Shown here piece by piece: positions 7,097 to 14,908 of a stretch of 21,471 bases of DNA. The DNA comes from CAYPZT01 sp964415435 (GTDB taxonomy: Bacteria; Patescibacteriota; Microgenomatia; UBA1406; GWC2-37-13), in contig CAYPZT010000015.1 in assembly GCA_964415435.1 (NCBI GenBank), positions 1 through 21,471 on the forward strand. The letters are read 5' to 3'. Under the pieces are notes generated by a model. It was not told the origin of the DNA, ran no database searches, and saw only the letters and a list, made by a program, of their open reading frames with translations. Both the position numbers and the translations under genes were made by a program. Every line of letters starts with the position of its first letter. Positions within the stretch are counted from its first letter, which is position 1.

Positions 7097-8559
7097 AAAG
7101 ACTCTTGTCTTTTTTGAAAAACAACTACCTTTTCGTTTTATTTCTGGTTTTATATATCTCAGTAATCACGCATAAATTTATTACGCACCCGACTCCTTTT
7201 TATGATTGGGATGAATCACTGTATGTGCAGACAGGTAAGGAAATGATTGACAACAAATTCTTCCTATTCCCCATGTGGCAGGGGCAGGTGTGGTTCGACA
7301 AACCACCGCTTGTGCCACTTTTGTATGGACTTGTAATTAAGATCTTTTTTTTCATTCCAGCCGAACTTGCGGCCCATATATTTACTCTCTTTGCTGCCTC
7401 AACGGTACTAACATTTCTTTATCTTCTCTACAAAAAAGTCGCAAAAAATCAGTTCGTTCCAGTAGCTGCGGTACTTCTTACATCGGTTACGCCCATCTTT
7501 CTTCAGAGGGCTCAAGTGGTGAATCTTGATGTATTTCTCCTGTTGGGATGGGTGGGATACCTCCTTTTTTATCCGAGGTTTTTTTTGAGCCTGTTATTTC
7601 TTTTTGTAGCGGTTTTCAGTAAATCACTGATCGGATTCTACGCACCGGCACTCATGTTTATGTACTTTGTTGCGCTTTTTATACTCAAAAAAGAAAAGTG
7701 GCCAGAAGTCAAAAAAAACCTGATAAGAATCGTAGCTCAATCGCTCATCCTGGCATCCTGGTTTGGTGCAATGCTTCTTATATATGGAAAAACATTTTGG
7801 CAGCTCCACATTGTGGAAAGTCATTTCCGGCGTGTCACCGCCTCAATCGAGTCCCACTTTGGTAAAAAAACATATTATATTGATCTGGCGATAGAACAAT
7901 TTGGTCTTTACTTCTTGCTTTCGCTCGTGGGGCTTATAACCACAATCTATCTTTATTTTAGAAAGAAGATTACAGAAAAACAGATTCTTATTGCTTTCTA
8001 CCTTTTGCCATGGTTTATTTTTTTGAATGGCACAAAAACAAAAATATTTTGGTATTTTTTTGCAGCTATTCCCCAGTTCGGATTCCTGGCGGCAGCGCCT
8101 CTTATGTTGTTCGAAAAAAATAAGAGGCTTCTGCTGGGGCTTACCTTTATTTTGATCGCCTCTGTACTCTACATCAACGTATATAAACAAAATGTATTCG
8201 CTAAGGAATATGCCAGCTATGATGCACGGTACAGGCTGAGCATCTTCGTCAGGGACCACTGCGGTTCACTCGTAGAGCTGGTTGATCCGTCAGTCCGGCA
8301 GACCTTTGCGACACTTGAGGAAATGGGTCTGCTTATCTCCACCTCAAAATGGTGGGGATCCAGACCTTCGACGATCTACTATTCTGAAAAGCCTGTTGCA
8401 TTTGTATATGACAAAAACGAAATGAACGAAAAAATAACCAACCTGCCCAAGGACGCCTGCATTGTTATAGATAGTCAGGATAACGCTGAATACCAAATAG
8501 GCACCTGGAGCAGAATTGGCGCTTTCGACTCCTCTTACCTCTACAAGCAGAGCAGATAA
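7093..8559 (+). CDS. GT39 (ArnT/PMT_2-like) membrane glycosyltransferase
   Basis: Polytopic GT-C enzyme of 488 aa. It has the clearest ArnT/PMT_2 signature in the window: after TM1, DWDESLYVQTGKEMI (catalytic acidic loop, about 38-52), then WFDKPPLVPLLYGL (about 67-80), matching the family pattern DE-x-RY...dKPPL. Roughly eleven hydrophobic helices follow, then a C-terminal extracytoplasmic tail of about 110 residues. Expected role: transfer of a sugar from polyprenyl phosphate to a surface acceptor (lipid, glycan or protein Ser/Thr); the acceptor cannot be told. Its ATG overlaps the GT2 stop in an ATGA arrangement, so translation is coupled to the probable donor synthase. Last gene of the 4879-8559 operon; the next gene starts 37 bases later with its own promoter. 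Confidence 0.92.
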   Translation: MKRLLSFLKNNYLFVLFLVLYISVITHKFITHPTPFYDWDESLYVQTGKEMIDNKFFLFPMWQGQVWFDKPPLVPLLYGLVIKIFFFIPAELAAHIFTLFAASTVLTFLYLLYKKVAKNQFVPVAAVLLTSVTPIFLQRAQVVNLDVFLLLGWVGYLLFYPRFFLSLLFLFVAVFSKSLIGFYAPALMFMYFVALFILKKEKWPEVKKNLIRIVAQSLILASWFGAMLLIYGKTFWQLHIVESHFRRVTASIESHFGKKTYYIDLAIEQFGLYFLLSLVGLITTIYLYFRKKITEKQILIAFYLLPWFIFLNGTKTKIFWYFFAAIPQFGFLAAAPLMLFEKNKRLLLGLTFILIASVLYINVYKQNVFAKEYASYDARYRLSIFVRDHCGSLVELVDPSVRQTFATLEEMGLLISTSKWWGSRPSTIYYSEKPVAFVYDKNEMNEKITNLPKDACIVIDSQDNAEYQIGTWSRIGAFDSSYLYKQSR

Positions 8560-8574
8560 AATAACCTTTCGCTG

Positions 8575-8583
8575 TGTTATAAT
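8575..8583 (+). promoter_or_regulatory. Perfect extended -10 (TGTTATAAT)
   Basis: TGnTATAAT immediately after the end of the GT39 gene. A second TATAAT lies at 8588-8593. The start codon at 8597 is 13 bases after the first box and 3 after the second. The first box would give a leader of about 7 bases or less. Confidence 0.5.
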
Positions 8584-8596
8584 GGCCTATAATATT

Positions 8597-9214
8597 ATGA
8601 CAGAGTCTGTCAGGCTACGAAATAAAAACCTCCCTCTATACTCCTTTTTACCTGCTGTGATGCGGAATCTCATTCAAAACAGTGGTCGGGACAATACCAC
8701 TACCTATGAGGAATTTACTTTTGGTAAGGACCGATTTAATGCATCTTTGGAGTTCGGCGCCTTACAAAATCCATCCGCATCATTAAAGCTCACGACACCT
8801 GCCATGGTGTTTGATCCATTTCAGCCCCCAGAATTTCATAACCCTCGATTCAGATTGGCTCCTGAGGAGATTGCCAGATTGGATGTAGGTTTTGAAGAAT
8901 ACAACGAATATGCTGTTTACCCACAATTCAACGGACCTGTAATTCTTGTAACACCGACTGTAGTAGTAAGACCTGAATTTGAAGGAGTGGGTATTGCTCA
9001 CTCTTTTGCGAGTGTCGCGATCGACCTTATAGAAAAGGCTGATGAAATATACAAAGAAGTAATGGGTCATAAGGGCATGACGATACGAGTTACAGATCTT
9101 GCCAGAGCCACCTCTAAAGGAAAAAATCACGAAAGACTTTCCGGTTGGCTCGCTAAACAATATGGATTCAAACTTGATTACTCGATAGGTGCCTGGGACA
9201 AAAAAATAAGATAA
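8597..9214 (+). CDS. Uncharacterised protein, possible GNAT-like C-terminal region
   Basis: Protein of 205 aa with no signal peptide or TM segment, so probably cytoplasmic. Not recognised with confidence. The second half has VVRPEFEGVGIAHSFASVA, which resembles GNAT acetyltransferase motif A (V-x-P-x-(y/f)-x-G-x-G-I-(a/g)), and ends with GWLAKQYGFKLDY, like the terminal Y-x-k-x-GF strand of that fold. The N-terminal half (about 100 residues with TTTYEEFTFGKDRFNASLEF) shows no familiar motif. The start is placed at 8597 because the upstream in-frame ATGs at 8516 and 8582 lie inside the previous gene and inside the -10 box respectively. It sits between two glycosyltransferase transcription units and converges on a GT2 gene with a 6-base gap. 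It could acylate a sugar or be unrelated. Confidence 0.7.
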   Translation: MTESVRLRNKNLPLYSFLPAVMRNLIQNSGRDNTTTYEEFTFGKDRFNASLEFGALQNPSASLKLTTPAMVFDPFQPPEFHNPRFRLAPEEIARLDVGFEEYNEYAVYPQFNGPVILVTPTVVVRPEFEGVGIAHSFASVAIDLIEKADEIYKEVMGHKGMTIRVTDLARATSKGKNHERLSGWLAKQYGFKLDYSIGAWDKKIR

Positions 9215-9222
9215 GATTTTTT
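9201..9222. terminator. Possible bidirectional A/T-tract hairpin between convergent genes
   Basis: AAAAAAT at 9201-9207 pairs with ATTTTTT at 9216-9222 around an 8-base loop, spanning the stop of the upstream gene and touching the stop of the convergent GT2. The stem is only A:T pairs, so it is thermodynamically weak; the U-tract on each strand is the main support. Confidence 0.25.
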
Positions 9223-10156
9223 ATTCGCTCTTAAATCCAAGGGTAGATTCAACGATAAATGAAGGCCTGTTTTTTATCTCATCATATATACGCCTTAGAT
9301 ATTCTCCCATCAGTCCCAGGGTAAAAAGCTGCAGACCTCCAACAAACATAACAAGAATAATGGTGGTCGCAAAACCAGGAACCTGTTTATAAAATGTAGT
9401 GAAGAAGCGGAAATAGACGGCAAGAATAATACCTACTACCGAAAGCAAGAGAGATATCGTTCCGACCGTAAACATAACTTGAAGAGGGACATACGAAAAC
9501 GAAAAGATTCCGTCGAATGCCAGCTTAAACATCTTTTCAAGCGTATACTTGCTTTCACCCGCCCGTCTTTCGGAGCGCTCATAAGCAAGTCCTGTCTGCT
9601 TAAATCCGACCCAGCTTCGTAAGCCCCTTATAAAACGGTTTCTCTCTGGAAGCATATTGATCGAGTCGACCACTCTTCTCTTCATCACACAAAAGTCGCC
9701 GGAATCAAGCGGTATATCTATCTCAGCTATCTTTTTGAGAAATCGGTAGAAAAGAGAGTACGACATACGTTTCAGAAGATTCTCCTTACGCTGAGTGCGT
9801 ACCGCAAAAACAACATCGTATCCTTCGTCAAGTTTGGCAAAAAACCTGGGAAGCACCTCAGGAGGATCCTGCATGTCCGAGTCGAGGATCGCAACGGACC
9901 TCCCGCGCGCATACTTCAGACCTGCTGTCACCGCATTTTGATGTCCGAAATTACGTGAAAAATTGATGACCTTGACTGCCTTATCCTTCTCGTGAAGCGC
10001 CTGAAGGAGGAGCGGCGTCCCGTCGGTTGATCCGTCATTTACGCATACAATCTCATAACTGCCCCCTAAATCTTGCAGTACTTTTTTCGTACGCGCGTAA
10101 AGTACACTGATATTGTCTTCTTCGTTGTAAACGGGAAAAATTACAGAATAATCCAT
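9221..10156 (-). CDS. GT2 polyprenyl-phosphate glycosyltransferase, GtrB/ArnC-like
   Basis: Membrane-anchored GT2 enzyme of 311 aa that loads a sugar onto undecaprenyl/polyprenyl phosphate at the cytoplasmic face. Motifs: SVIFPVYNEE at the N-terminus, VNDGSTDGT (nucleotide-binding Asp, about 41), INFSRNFGHQNAVTAGL, LDSDMQDPPE (DxD at about 92-94), then SGDFCVMKRRVV and GESKYTLEKMFKLAFDGI. Two C-terminal TM helices (about 225-255 and 263-285) are followed by GLMGEYLRRIYDE, the classical ending of this subfamily. It differs from the Alg5-like GT2 at 6335, so the locus probably makes two different lipid-linked sugars. Transcribed divergently from the GT39 gene at 10189, with 32 bases between start codons. 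A TGTTATAAT extended -10 ends 6 bases before the ATG, so it is probably leaderless. Confidence 0.94.
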   Translation of the reverse strand: MDYSVIFPVYNEEDNISVLYARTKKVLQDLGGSYEIVCVNDGSTDGTPLLLQALHEKDKAVKVINFSRNFGHQNAVTAGLKYARGRSVAILDSDMQDPPEVLPRFFAKLDEGYDVVFAVRTQRKENLLKRMSYSLFYRFLKKIAEIDIPLDSGDFCVMKRRVVDSINMLPERNRFIRGLRSWVGFKQTGLAYERSERRAGESKYTLEKMFKLAFDGIFSFSYVPLQVMFTVGTISLLLSVVGIILAVYFRFFTTFYKQVPGFATTIILVMFVGGLQLFTLGLMGEYLRRIYDEIKNRPSFIVESTLGFKSE

Positions 10157-10162
10157 CTTGAA

Positions 10163-10171
10163 ATTATAACA
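10163..10171 (-). promoter_or_regulatory. Extended -10 (TGTTATAAT), leaderless promoter of GtrB-like gene
   Basis: Minus-strand TGnTATAAT, with the hexamer at 10163-10168 ending 6 bases before the ATG at 10156. No -35 match; the extended -10 would compensate. It forms a palindrome with the plus-strand -10 at 10175-10180. Confidence 0.6.
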
Positions 10172-10174
10172 TTG

Positions 10175-10180
10175 TATAAT
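10175..10180 (+). promoter_or_regulatory. -10 box (TATAAT), leaderless promoter of GT39 gene at 10189
   Basis: Consensus TATAAT ending 8 bases before the ATG at 10189. It lies upstream of the divergent -10 in that promoter's own spacer region, so the two promoters must overlap physically. Confidence 0.55.
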
Positions 10181-10188
10181 TTATCCGT

Positions 10189-11730
10189 ATGTTCGATTTC
10201 CTGAATACAGTTAAGTCCGTGATAAAAAGATTCACCATCAAAGATGTTTTCTTGCTTATCGGTGTACTTCTGCTGTACATCGGCACGAGACTGATCAACT
10301 TGGTTAATTTCCCAATTTTTACCGACGAGGGAATCTATATCCACTGGGCACGTATTGCTTGGCACGACGCCACTTGGCGTTTTATATCGCTGACCGACGG
10401 GAAGCAGCCCCTGCAGACCTGGGGCACTATACCTTTTCTGAAGCTTTTTCCCGAAAATTCGCTTCTTGCCGGACGTCTCTTTTCTGTAAGTACCGGTCTT
10501 GCCGCAGTTGCCGGGATGTTTGTACTTCTCTATTATCTTTTTAATAAACGTGCTGCTATTTTGGGCACATTTATATTTGTACTCACTCCTTACTTTCTTT
10601 TTTACGATAGGCTTGCTCTCGCTGATTCGGGAGTAAACGCCGCTTTTATCTGGATATTTTTCTTTTCAGTATTTCTTGTAAAATCACAGAGGCTTGATGT
10701 TTCTCTTCTTTTTGGCATTGCCGCTGGCCTTGGACTTCTCATGAAGTCTTCTGTTCAGCTTTTTTTGGGTCTCTCCCTGTTTGCGCCAATCCTTATATTC
10801 CAGAGTAAATTCTCTTCATTTATAAAAAAATCAGTGAATTACTTGATTTTGTTTGGACTATCGGCAGCTATAGCTCTCGTTCTTTATAACGTTCAGCGCC
10901 TATCGCCATTCTTCCATTACATCGCTCTCAAAAATACAACCTTTATAAGAACATTCGCAGAAGTTAAAGCCGATCCTTTCGGTCTTATCCTTCATAATCT
11001 TTATACGCTTCCTTACTATGTAGCAAGTGAAATGGCATATATTTCGGCACTGTTTGCTCTTATTGGCCTAATAATGCTTTGGAGAAAAGACAAAAAGCTA
11101 GCCGCATATATTACTCTTTGGATCGTTATTCCTTTCCTTGTGCTGTCGCTCATTTCCAAAGTAGTGTTTCCCCGTTATCTCATCTTTTTTGCCAGCATGC
11201 TTACAGTACTGACAACTTATTTTCTTATTGAGATCAAAAAGACGATCTTTCCTTTTGCCTTAGGTATACTCCTCATTTCATTTGCAGTTTTTAACTACAC
11301 CATTCTTTTTGATCCTGTCCGTATACCATTTCCTCCTATTGACCGAGGACAGTATGTAGTCGGAGTAACCGCCGGATGGCACATCCCAGAAATGATGCAG
11401 ATGATGCGGGAAAAATCAGCTGAAAAACCAGTGGTCATCGTTGCCGAAGGAAATTTCGGGCTTATTGCGGACATGCTTGACGTGTTTCTCAAGCCCAGCG
11501 ATCGCATGAGCATCAAAGGATACTGGCCACTTAACGAGGAAAGTCTAAAGGAAAACCAGGAACTCGTCGGCGAAAACTATGTCTATGTAGTATTTTCACA
11601 TCGTACGGAGTTTCCCCGCGAATGGCCGATCAAGCTTATAGAAAAATACGAGAAACCTGGAGGAGAATCAGCGTTTTATCTTTATGAACTTAAGGGTCAG
11701 GAAAATGGTGACAGCAAGAGTCAGGAGTGA
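10189..11730 (+). CDS. GT39/PMT-like membrane glycosyltransferase
   Basis: GT-C enzyme of 513 aa. TM1 (about 19-37) is followed by the acidic loop FTDEGIYIHWARIA (DE at 46-47), then DGKQPLQTW (70-78), which takes the place of the dKPPL motif of ArnT/PMT enzymes, then FYDRLALADSG. About eleven TM segments and a C-terminal soluble domain of roughly 130 residues ending FYLYELKG. Predicted to transfer a sugar from a polyprenyl-phosphate carrier at the outer face; acceptor unknown. Start chosen at the ATG 8 bases after TATAAT. Its last 63 bases overlap the 3' end of the convergent membrane protein gene. Both C-termini look native, so neither gene need be truncated. The divergent GtrB-like GT2 is a plausible donor-making partner. 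Confidence 0.9.
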   Translation: MFDFLNTVKSVIKRFTIKDVFLLIGVLLLYIGTRLINLVNFPIFTDEGIYIHWARIAWHDATWRFISLTDGKQPLQTWGTIPFLKLFPENSLLAGRLFSVSTGLAAVAGMFVLLYYLFNKRAAILGTFIFVLTPYFLFYDRLALADSGVNAAFIWIFFFSVFLVKSQRLDVSLLFGIAAGLGLLMKSSVQLFLGLSLFAPILIFQSKFSSFIKKSVNYLILFGLSAAIALVLYNVQRLSPFFHYIALKNTTFIRTFAEVKADPFGLILHNLYTLPYYVASEMAYISALFALIGLIMLWRKDKKLAAYITLWIVIPFLVLSLISKVVFPRYLIFFASMLTVLTTYFLIEIKKTIFPFALGILLISFAVFNYTILFDPVRIPFPPIDRGQYVVGVTAGWHIPEMMQMMREKSAEKPVVIVAEGNFGLIADMLDVFLKPSDRMSIKGYWPLNEESLKENQELVGENYVYVVFSHRTEFPREWPIKLIEKYEKPGGESAFYLYELKGQENGDSKSQE

Positions 11731-13416
11731 AAGCATATTTCCCACTTTCCGAACAGGAGTATCCTCAAAAATAAATACAACTTCGTGACTACCCTTCGGC
11801 AGGGACAAAGTGATGAGTTTGTACGCATTATCTTCATTGAAGGTGGCCGCCTTTCCGTCTACATATGCCTTCCATCCTGGAAAGGAAAATACATTCAAGC
11901 GGACTATACTTGCACCTTCTGATACAACGGTAAATATCTTTTTGCCGAATTTGTTTTTTCTCTGCCTTACAACAGCCTCACCTCCGATCACCTCCATCGG
12001 ATCATGAAATGCCTCGTCGTATTCTATGACCGGTATCGTTGTATTGAGTTCCGATTTCTGTGTTTCAACGCCCTTTGGAATGAATTCGAAAGAACTTCTG
12101 CTTATACGCCACTGCACCTCTTCTTGAGTGGTTTGCTCCTTGTCTGTTACCTGAAGATATGACTGAGGCTTAAAAAGTCCCGCGTACCTCTGTATGACAG
12201 TTACGATTATTAAAAAGGAGAATAAAATCATAAGAAGTTTATAATTCATCTTTTTCCTAATAGATACAATTTCTCCCAAGAAAAATACAGCATAAGCACC
12301 AACGATACTTATGAACACCGCCGTAAATGTAAGAAAGCGCCAGGGGAACTGAAGATACGAGAGAAACTGGATGGAGTCCCATACAGGCTTTGAAATAGGA
12401 ATCATCATTACTATCGATATTCCCAGCAGGGTTACGAAAAAAATAAATTCAGTGACGGAAGGGGAATCTTTTTTCCTTTTGAAAAGAAAAGCTGTGAACA
12501 AAACCAGCGCAGTCAGAACCATGGCTATTTGGACTTTCCCAAGCTGAAACGAAATGCCATCCGTACAGCCTTCAGCAGAGCCCCCGTATCCCCATGGCGA
12601 AAACCACAGCTGCTGCGGACAAACAAAATGTATTGCATAGTCGGCAAGTTCACGGGTTAATATGGCATCCGTCAGCGTAAACTGTTTCTCAGCAAGTGAA
12701 GGGAGCCAGAAAAATGACGACAGACCAAGTCCTATGGCGGATCCAGCTATAAAAGTTATCAGATAGTCTTTTCTGTTTTTGGAAAAAAAAGCTCCAAAGA
12801 AAAAAAACGCGCCTATGAAAATGATGGATGGAAAGGCGATGAGCGGATGGGTAAGTATCAATAATGCAAATAAAAAGCCGTACATTATGGCAGATAATAC
12901 TGATGGTTTTTTATATATATTCCATAGCGCAAGAAATAAGAATGGAAGTATGGACATCGTAAAAAATTCGGCAAGTGCACCTCTCACATATACGGCTACC
13001 CCGTGATAGAGAAAATAGGTATAGAGCGCAGCAGCAACCAGGGCAGGCAGTCTTCCTATGAGTTTTTTTGCGAAAAAAAACATGCCGAATGATGCAAGGT
13101 AAAACCCCGCGATTACAATAAGTTTGACCGACCAGATCAGGCTAAAGCCTATTAGATGAAAAAACTCTCCGACATAGTAGATGAGGGGAGGATAAAAATT
13201 GAAAAGCGGATAACCGAACCCAAAGCCCAGCCCATCCACCCACCGAGGGAATAAATAGCCCTGTTTTATGCCTGTATCCAGCAAAAAAAGACGCACAATA
13301 TGCTGGTCGTCGTGCATGGAAAAATAGGCACCATTCAAAAGGCTAACAATGGCAGGAGTTGTTATAATTACGATGAGTAGCCAATCAATAGGGATTTTTT
13401 TGAGAAGTGCACGCAT
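11668..13416 (-). CDS. PTPS-related/YfhO-like polytopic membrane protein (GT-C type)
   Basis: Large membrane protein of 582 aa, matching what is called the 6-pyruvoyl-tetrahydropterin-synthase-related membrane domain family, which despite its name is GT-C-like. Family landmarks: MHDDQHIVRL after TM1 (34-43), the loop PRWVDGLGFGFGYPLFNFYP (57-76), and YVRGALAEF. The C-terminal extracytoplasmic domain has FSFPGWKAYVDGKAATF and LPKGSHEVVFIFEDT, as in YfhO-like proteins, followed by a last TM. YfhO proteins in Firmicutes glycosylate lipoteichoic acid, so a role in decorating surface polymers is plausible but inferred. Start set at 13416 (MRALLKK), 6 bases after TATAAT. A longer reading would add 25 residues that overlap the divergent flippase gene. 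3' end overlaps the GT39 gene by 63 bases. Confidence 0.85.
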   Translation of the reverse strand: MRALLKKIPIDWLLIVIITTPAIVSLLNGAYFSMHDDQHIVRLFLLDTGIKQGYLFPRWVDGLGFGFGYPLFNFYPPLIYYVGEFFHLIGFSLIWSVKLIVIAGFYLASFGMFFFAKKLIGRLPALVAAALYTYFLYHGVAVYVRGALAEFFTMSILPFLFLALWNIYKKPSVLSAIMYGFLFALLILTHPLIAFPSIIFIGAFFFFGAFFSKNRKDYLITFIAGSAIGLGLSSFFWLPSLAEKQFTLTDAILTRELADYAIHFVCPQQLWFSPWGYGGSAEGCTDGISFQLGKVQIAMVLTALVLFTAFLFKRKKDSPSVTEFIFFVTLLGISIVMMIPISKPVWDSIQFLSYLQFPWRFLTFTAVFISIVGAYAVFFLGEIVSIRKKMNYKLLMILFSFLIIVTVIQRYAGLFKPQSYLQVTDKEQTTQEEVQWRISRSSFEFIPKGVETQKSELNTTIPVIEYDEAFHDPMEVIGGEAVVRQRKNKFGKKIFTVVSEGASIVRLNVFSFPGWKAYVDGKAATFNEDNAYKLITLSLPKGSHEVVFIFEDTPVRKVGNMLSLLTLAVTIFLTLKFIKIKR

Positions 13417-13422
13417 AAGGGA

Positions 13423-13428
13423 ATTATA
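13423..13428 (-). promoter_or_regulatory. -10 box (TATAAT), leaderless promoter of YfhO-like gene
   Basis: Minus-strand TATAAT ending 6 bases before the ATG at 13416. No -35 and no TG extension seen. Spacing equals that of the boxes at 3725, 10163 and 18469. Confidence 0.5.
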
Positions 13429-13450
13429 AGGTGAACATACGCATTTTTCT

Positions 13451-14908
13451 ATGGAGGATGAAAAACTGAATATAAAATCAAGAAGTCTCATAAGTCTTGT
13501 AAGTCTGCTGTTTCAAAGCGGGTACTCTGCATTCCTTGGCCTTGCCGCAAATCTCGCACTTACCATTCTTTTGAGCCCCGAAATCTTCGGCATTTATATT
13601 ACCGTACTTTCACTTATCTCCCTGCTGAACTACTTTTCTGACATAGGTCTTGCCGCTTCACTCATTCAGAAAAAAGAAATAAACACTGATGACATCAAAA
13701 CCACGTTTACCGTACAACAGGTCCTTATAATCTGCCTTATCACGATCGGATTTTTAACATCCTCCTTTGTTCAACGGTTTTACAACCTCCCCCAGGAGGG
13801 TCTTTATCTGTACTGGGCCCTCTTGGCATCATTTTTCATCTCCTCCGCCAAGACAATCCCATCCGTACTTCTTGAACGTAAAATCCAGTTTCATAAGATA
13901 GTTGTGGTACAGATCATCGAAAACACTGTTTTTTATGTAACAGTTTCTTTACTTGCCTTTCTGGGATTTGGACTTTCAAGTTTTACGTATGCCGTGATTC
14001 TACGGTCGATCATAGGACTTATCCTTATATACTCAATCTCATTTTGGCTTCCACAGATCGGTTTTTCGCGAACAAGCTTCAAAAACCTGATCTCCTTTGG
14101 TCTTCCTTTCCAGGCAAGCTCGTTTCTGGCACTTTTCAAAGATGATCTCATTATCTTGTTTTTAGGTAAGATTCTCGGATTCACTGGCGTGGGATACATC
14201 GGCTGGGCAAAAAAATGGGCCGAGGCACCTCTTCGAATAGTGATGGACAATGTCACGAAAGTTCTTTTTCCTGTAATCTCACGACTCCAAGAGGATTCAA
14301 GGAAAGTAGGCACTATTATAGAGAAAATTATCTATTTTCAGACAGCTCTTCTCGCACCCCTTATGCTTGCTGCAGCCTTTGCAATGCCAAAACTGGTTGA
14401 TATCATACCACGTTACAGTAAGTGGCATCAGGCACTGCCTCTTTTTTTCGTCTTCGTTCTGTCGTCGTTTTTAGTCACATACTCCGCACCCTTTATCAAT
14501 GTCTTCAATGCGCTGGGAAAGACCAAACTATCACTCCTTTTTATGGGATTCTGGACTGGTATTATGTGGATATTGACGCCTCCTTTGAGTGAGAGATTTG
14601 GATTTTATGGATTCCCCATCACACACCTCATCGTATCACTTACCTTCATCTTTGTAATCCGTGAGGCGAAAAAAATGTTTCCGCTGCGACTCGCACCCAA
14701 TATATTTCCTTTTATAACCGCCGCGCTCGGCATGGGAGTTGTGCTTTATGGACTGGATTTCATGTTGCACACTACTAATATTCTTGTCTTGGCGGCAGTG
14801 CTTCTTACCGGTGGCGCTATCTATATGGGCATCCTTTATTTCGGATTTAGGATATGGCTTGCACGAGACGTTATGGAACTATTAAAAACCAACAAATCTG
14901 CAGTATGA
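13451..14908 (+). CDS. Wzx/MATE-like flippase for lipid-linked oligosaccharide
   Basis: Polysaccharide-biosynthesis membrane protein of 485 aa of the MOP (MATE/Wzx/MurJ) exporter superfamily, with about 12-14 TM segments. The start LISLVSLLFQSGYSAFLGLA, followed by SPEIFGIYITVLSLISLLNY and FSDIGLAASLIQKKEI, is typical of Wzx/RfbX and lipopolysaccharide-exporter (WzxC-like) proteins; LPFQASSFLALFKDDLIIL and GYIGWAKKWAEAPLRI are further hallmarks. Expected job: flipping polyprenyl-pyrophosphate-linked glycan to the outer face, where the GT-C enzymes act. It is translationally coupled (ATGA) to the GT2 gene at 14905. It starts 34 bases from the divergent YfhO-like gene. No good -10 is seen directly upstream of its ATG (CATACG at 13436 is weak). 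Confidence 0.92.
   Translation: MEDEKLNIKSRSLISLVSLLFQSGYSAFLGLAANLALTILLSPEIFGIYITVLSLISLLNYFSDIGLAASLIQKKEINTDDIKTTFTVQQVLIICLITIGFLTSSFVQRFYNLPQEGLYLYWALLASFFISSAKTIPSVLLERKIQFHKIVVVQIIENTVFYVTVSLLAFLGFGLSSFTYAVILRSIIGLILIYSISFWLPQIGFSRTSFKNLISFGLPFQASSFLALFKDDLIILFLGKILGFTGVGYIGWAKKWAEAPLRIVMDNVTKVLFPVISRLQEDSRKVGTIIEKIIYFQTALLAPLMLAAAFAMPKLVDIIPRYSKWHQALPLFFVFVLSSFLVTYSAPFINVFNALGKTKLSLLFMGFWTGIMWILTPPLSERFGFYGFPITHLIVSLTFIFVIREAKKMFPLRLAPNIFPFITAALGMGVVLYGLDFMLHTTNILVLAAVLLTGGAIYMGILYFGFRIWLARDVMELLKTNKSAV

Noticed and set aside
8516..8596. In-frame ATGs at 8516 and 8582 as start of the 205-aa unknown protein
   Set aside because: The first lies inside the upstream GT39 gene; the second is within the TGTTATAAT box and would precede the expected transcription start.
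10158..10163. TTGAAA as a -35 box for the GT39 gene at 10189
   Set aside because: The spacer to TATAAT is only 11 bases, too short for a functional -35/-10 pair.
13417..13491. Longer N-terminus for the YfhO-like gene
   Set aside because: Would run over its own TATAAT box and the start of the divergent flippase; family N-termini begin close to the first TM, as from 13416.
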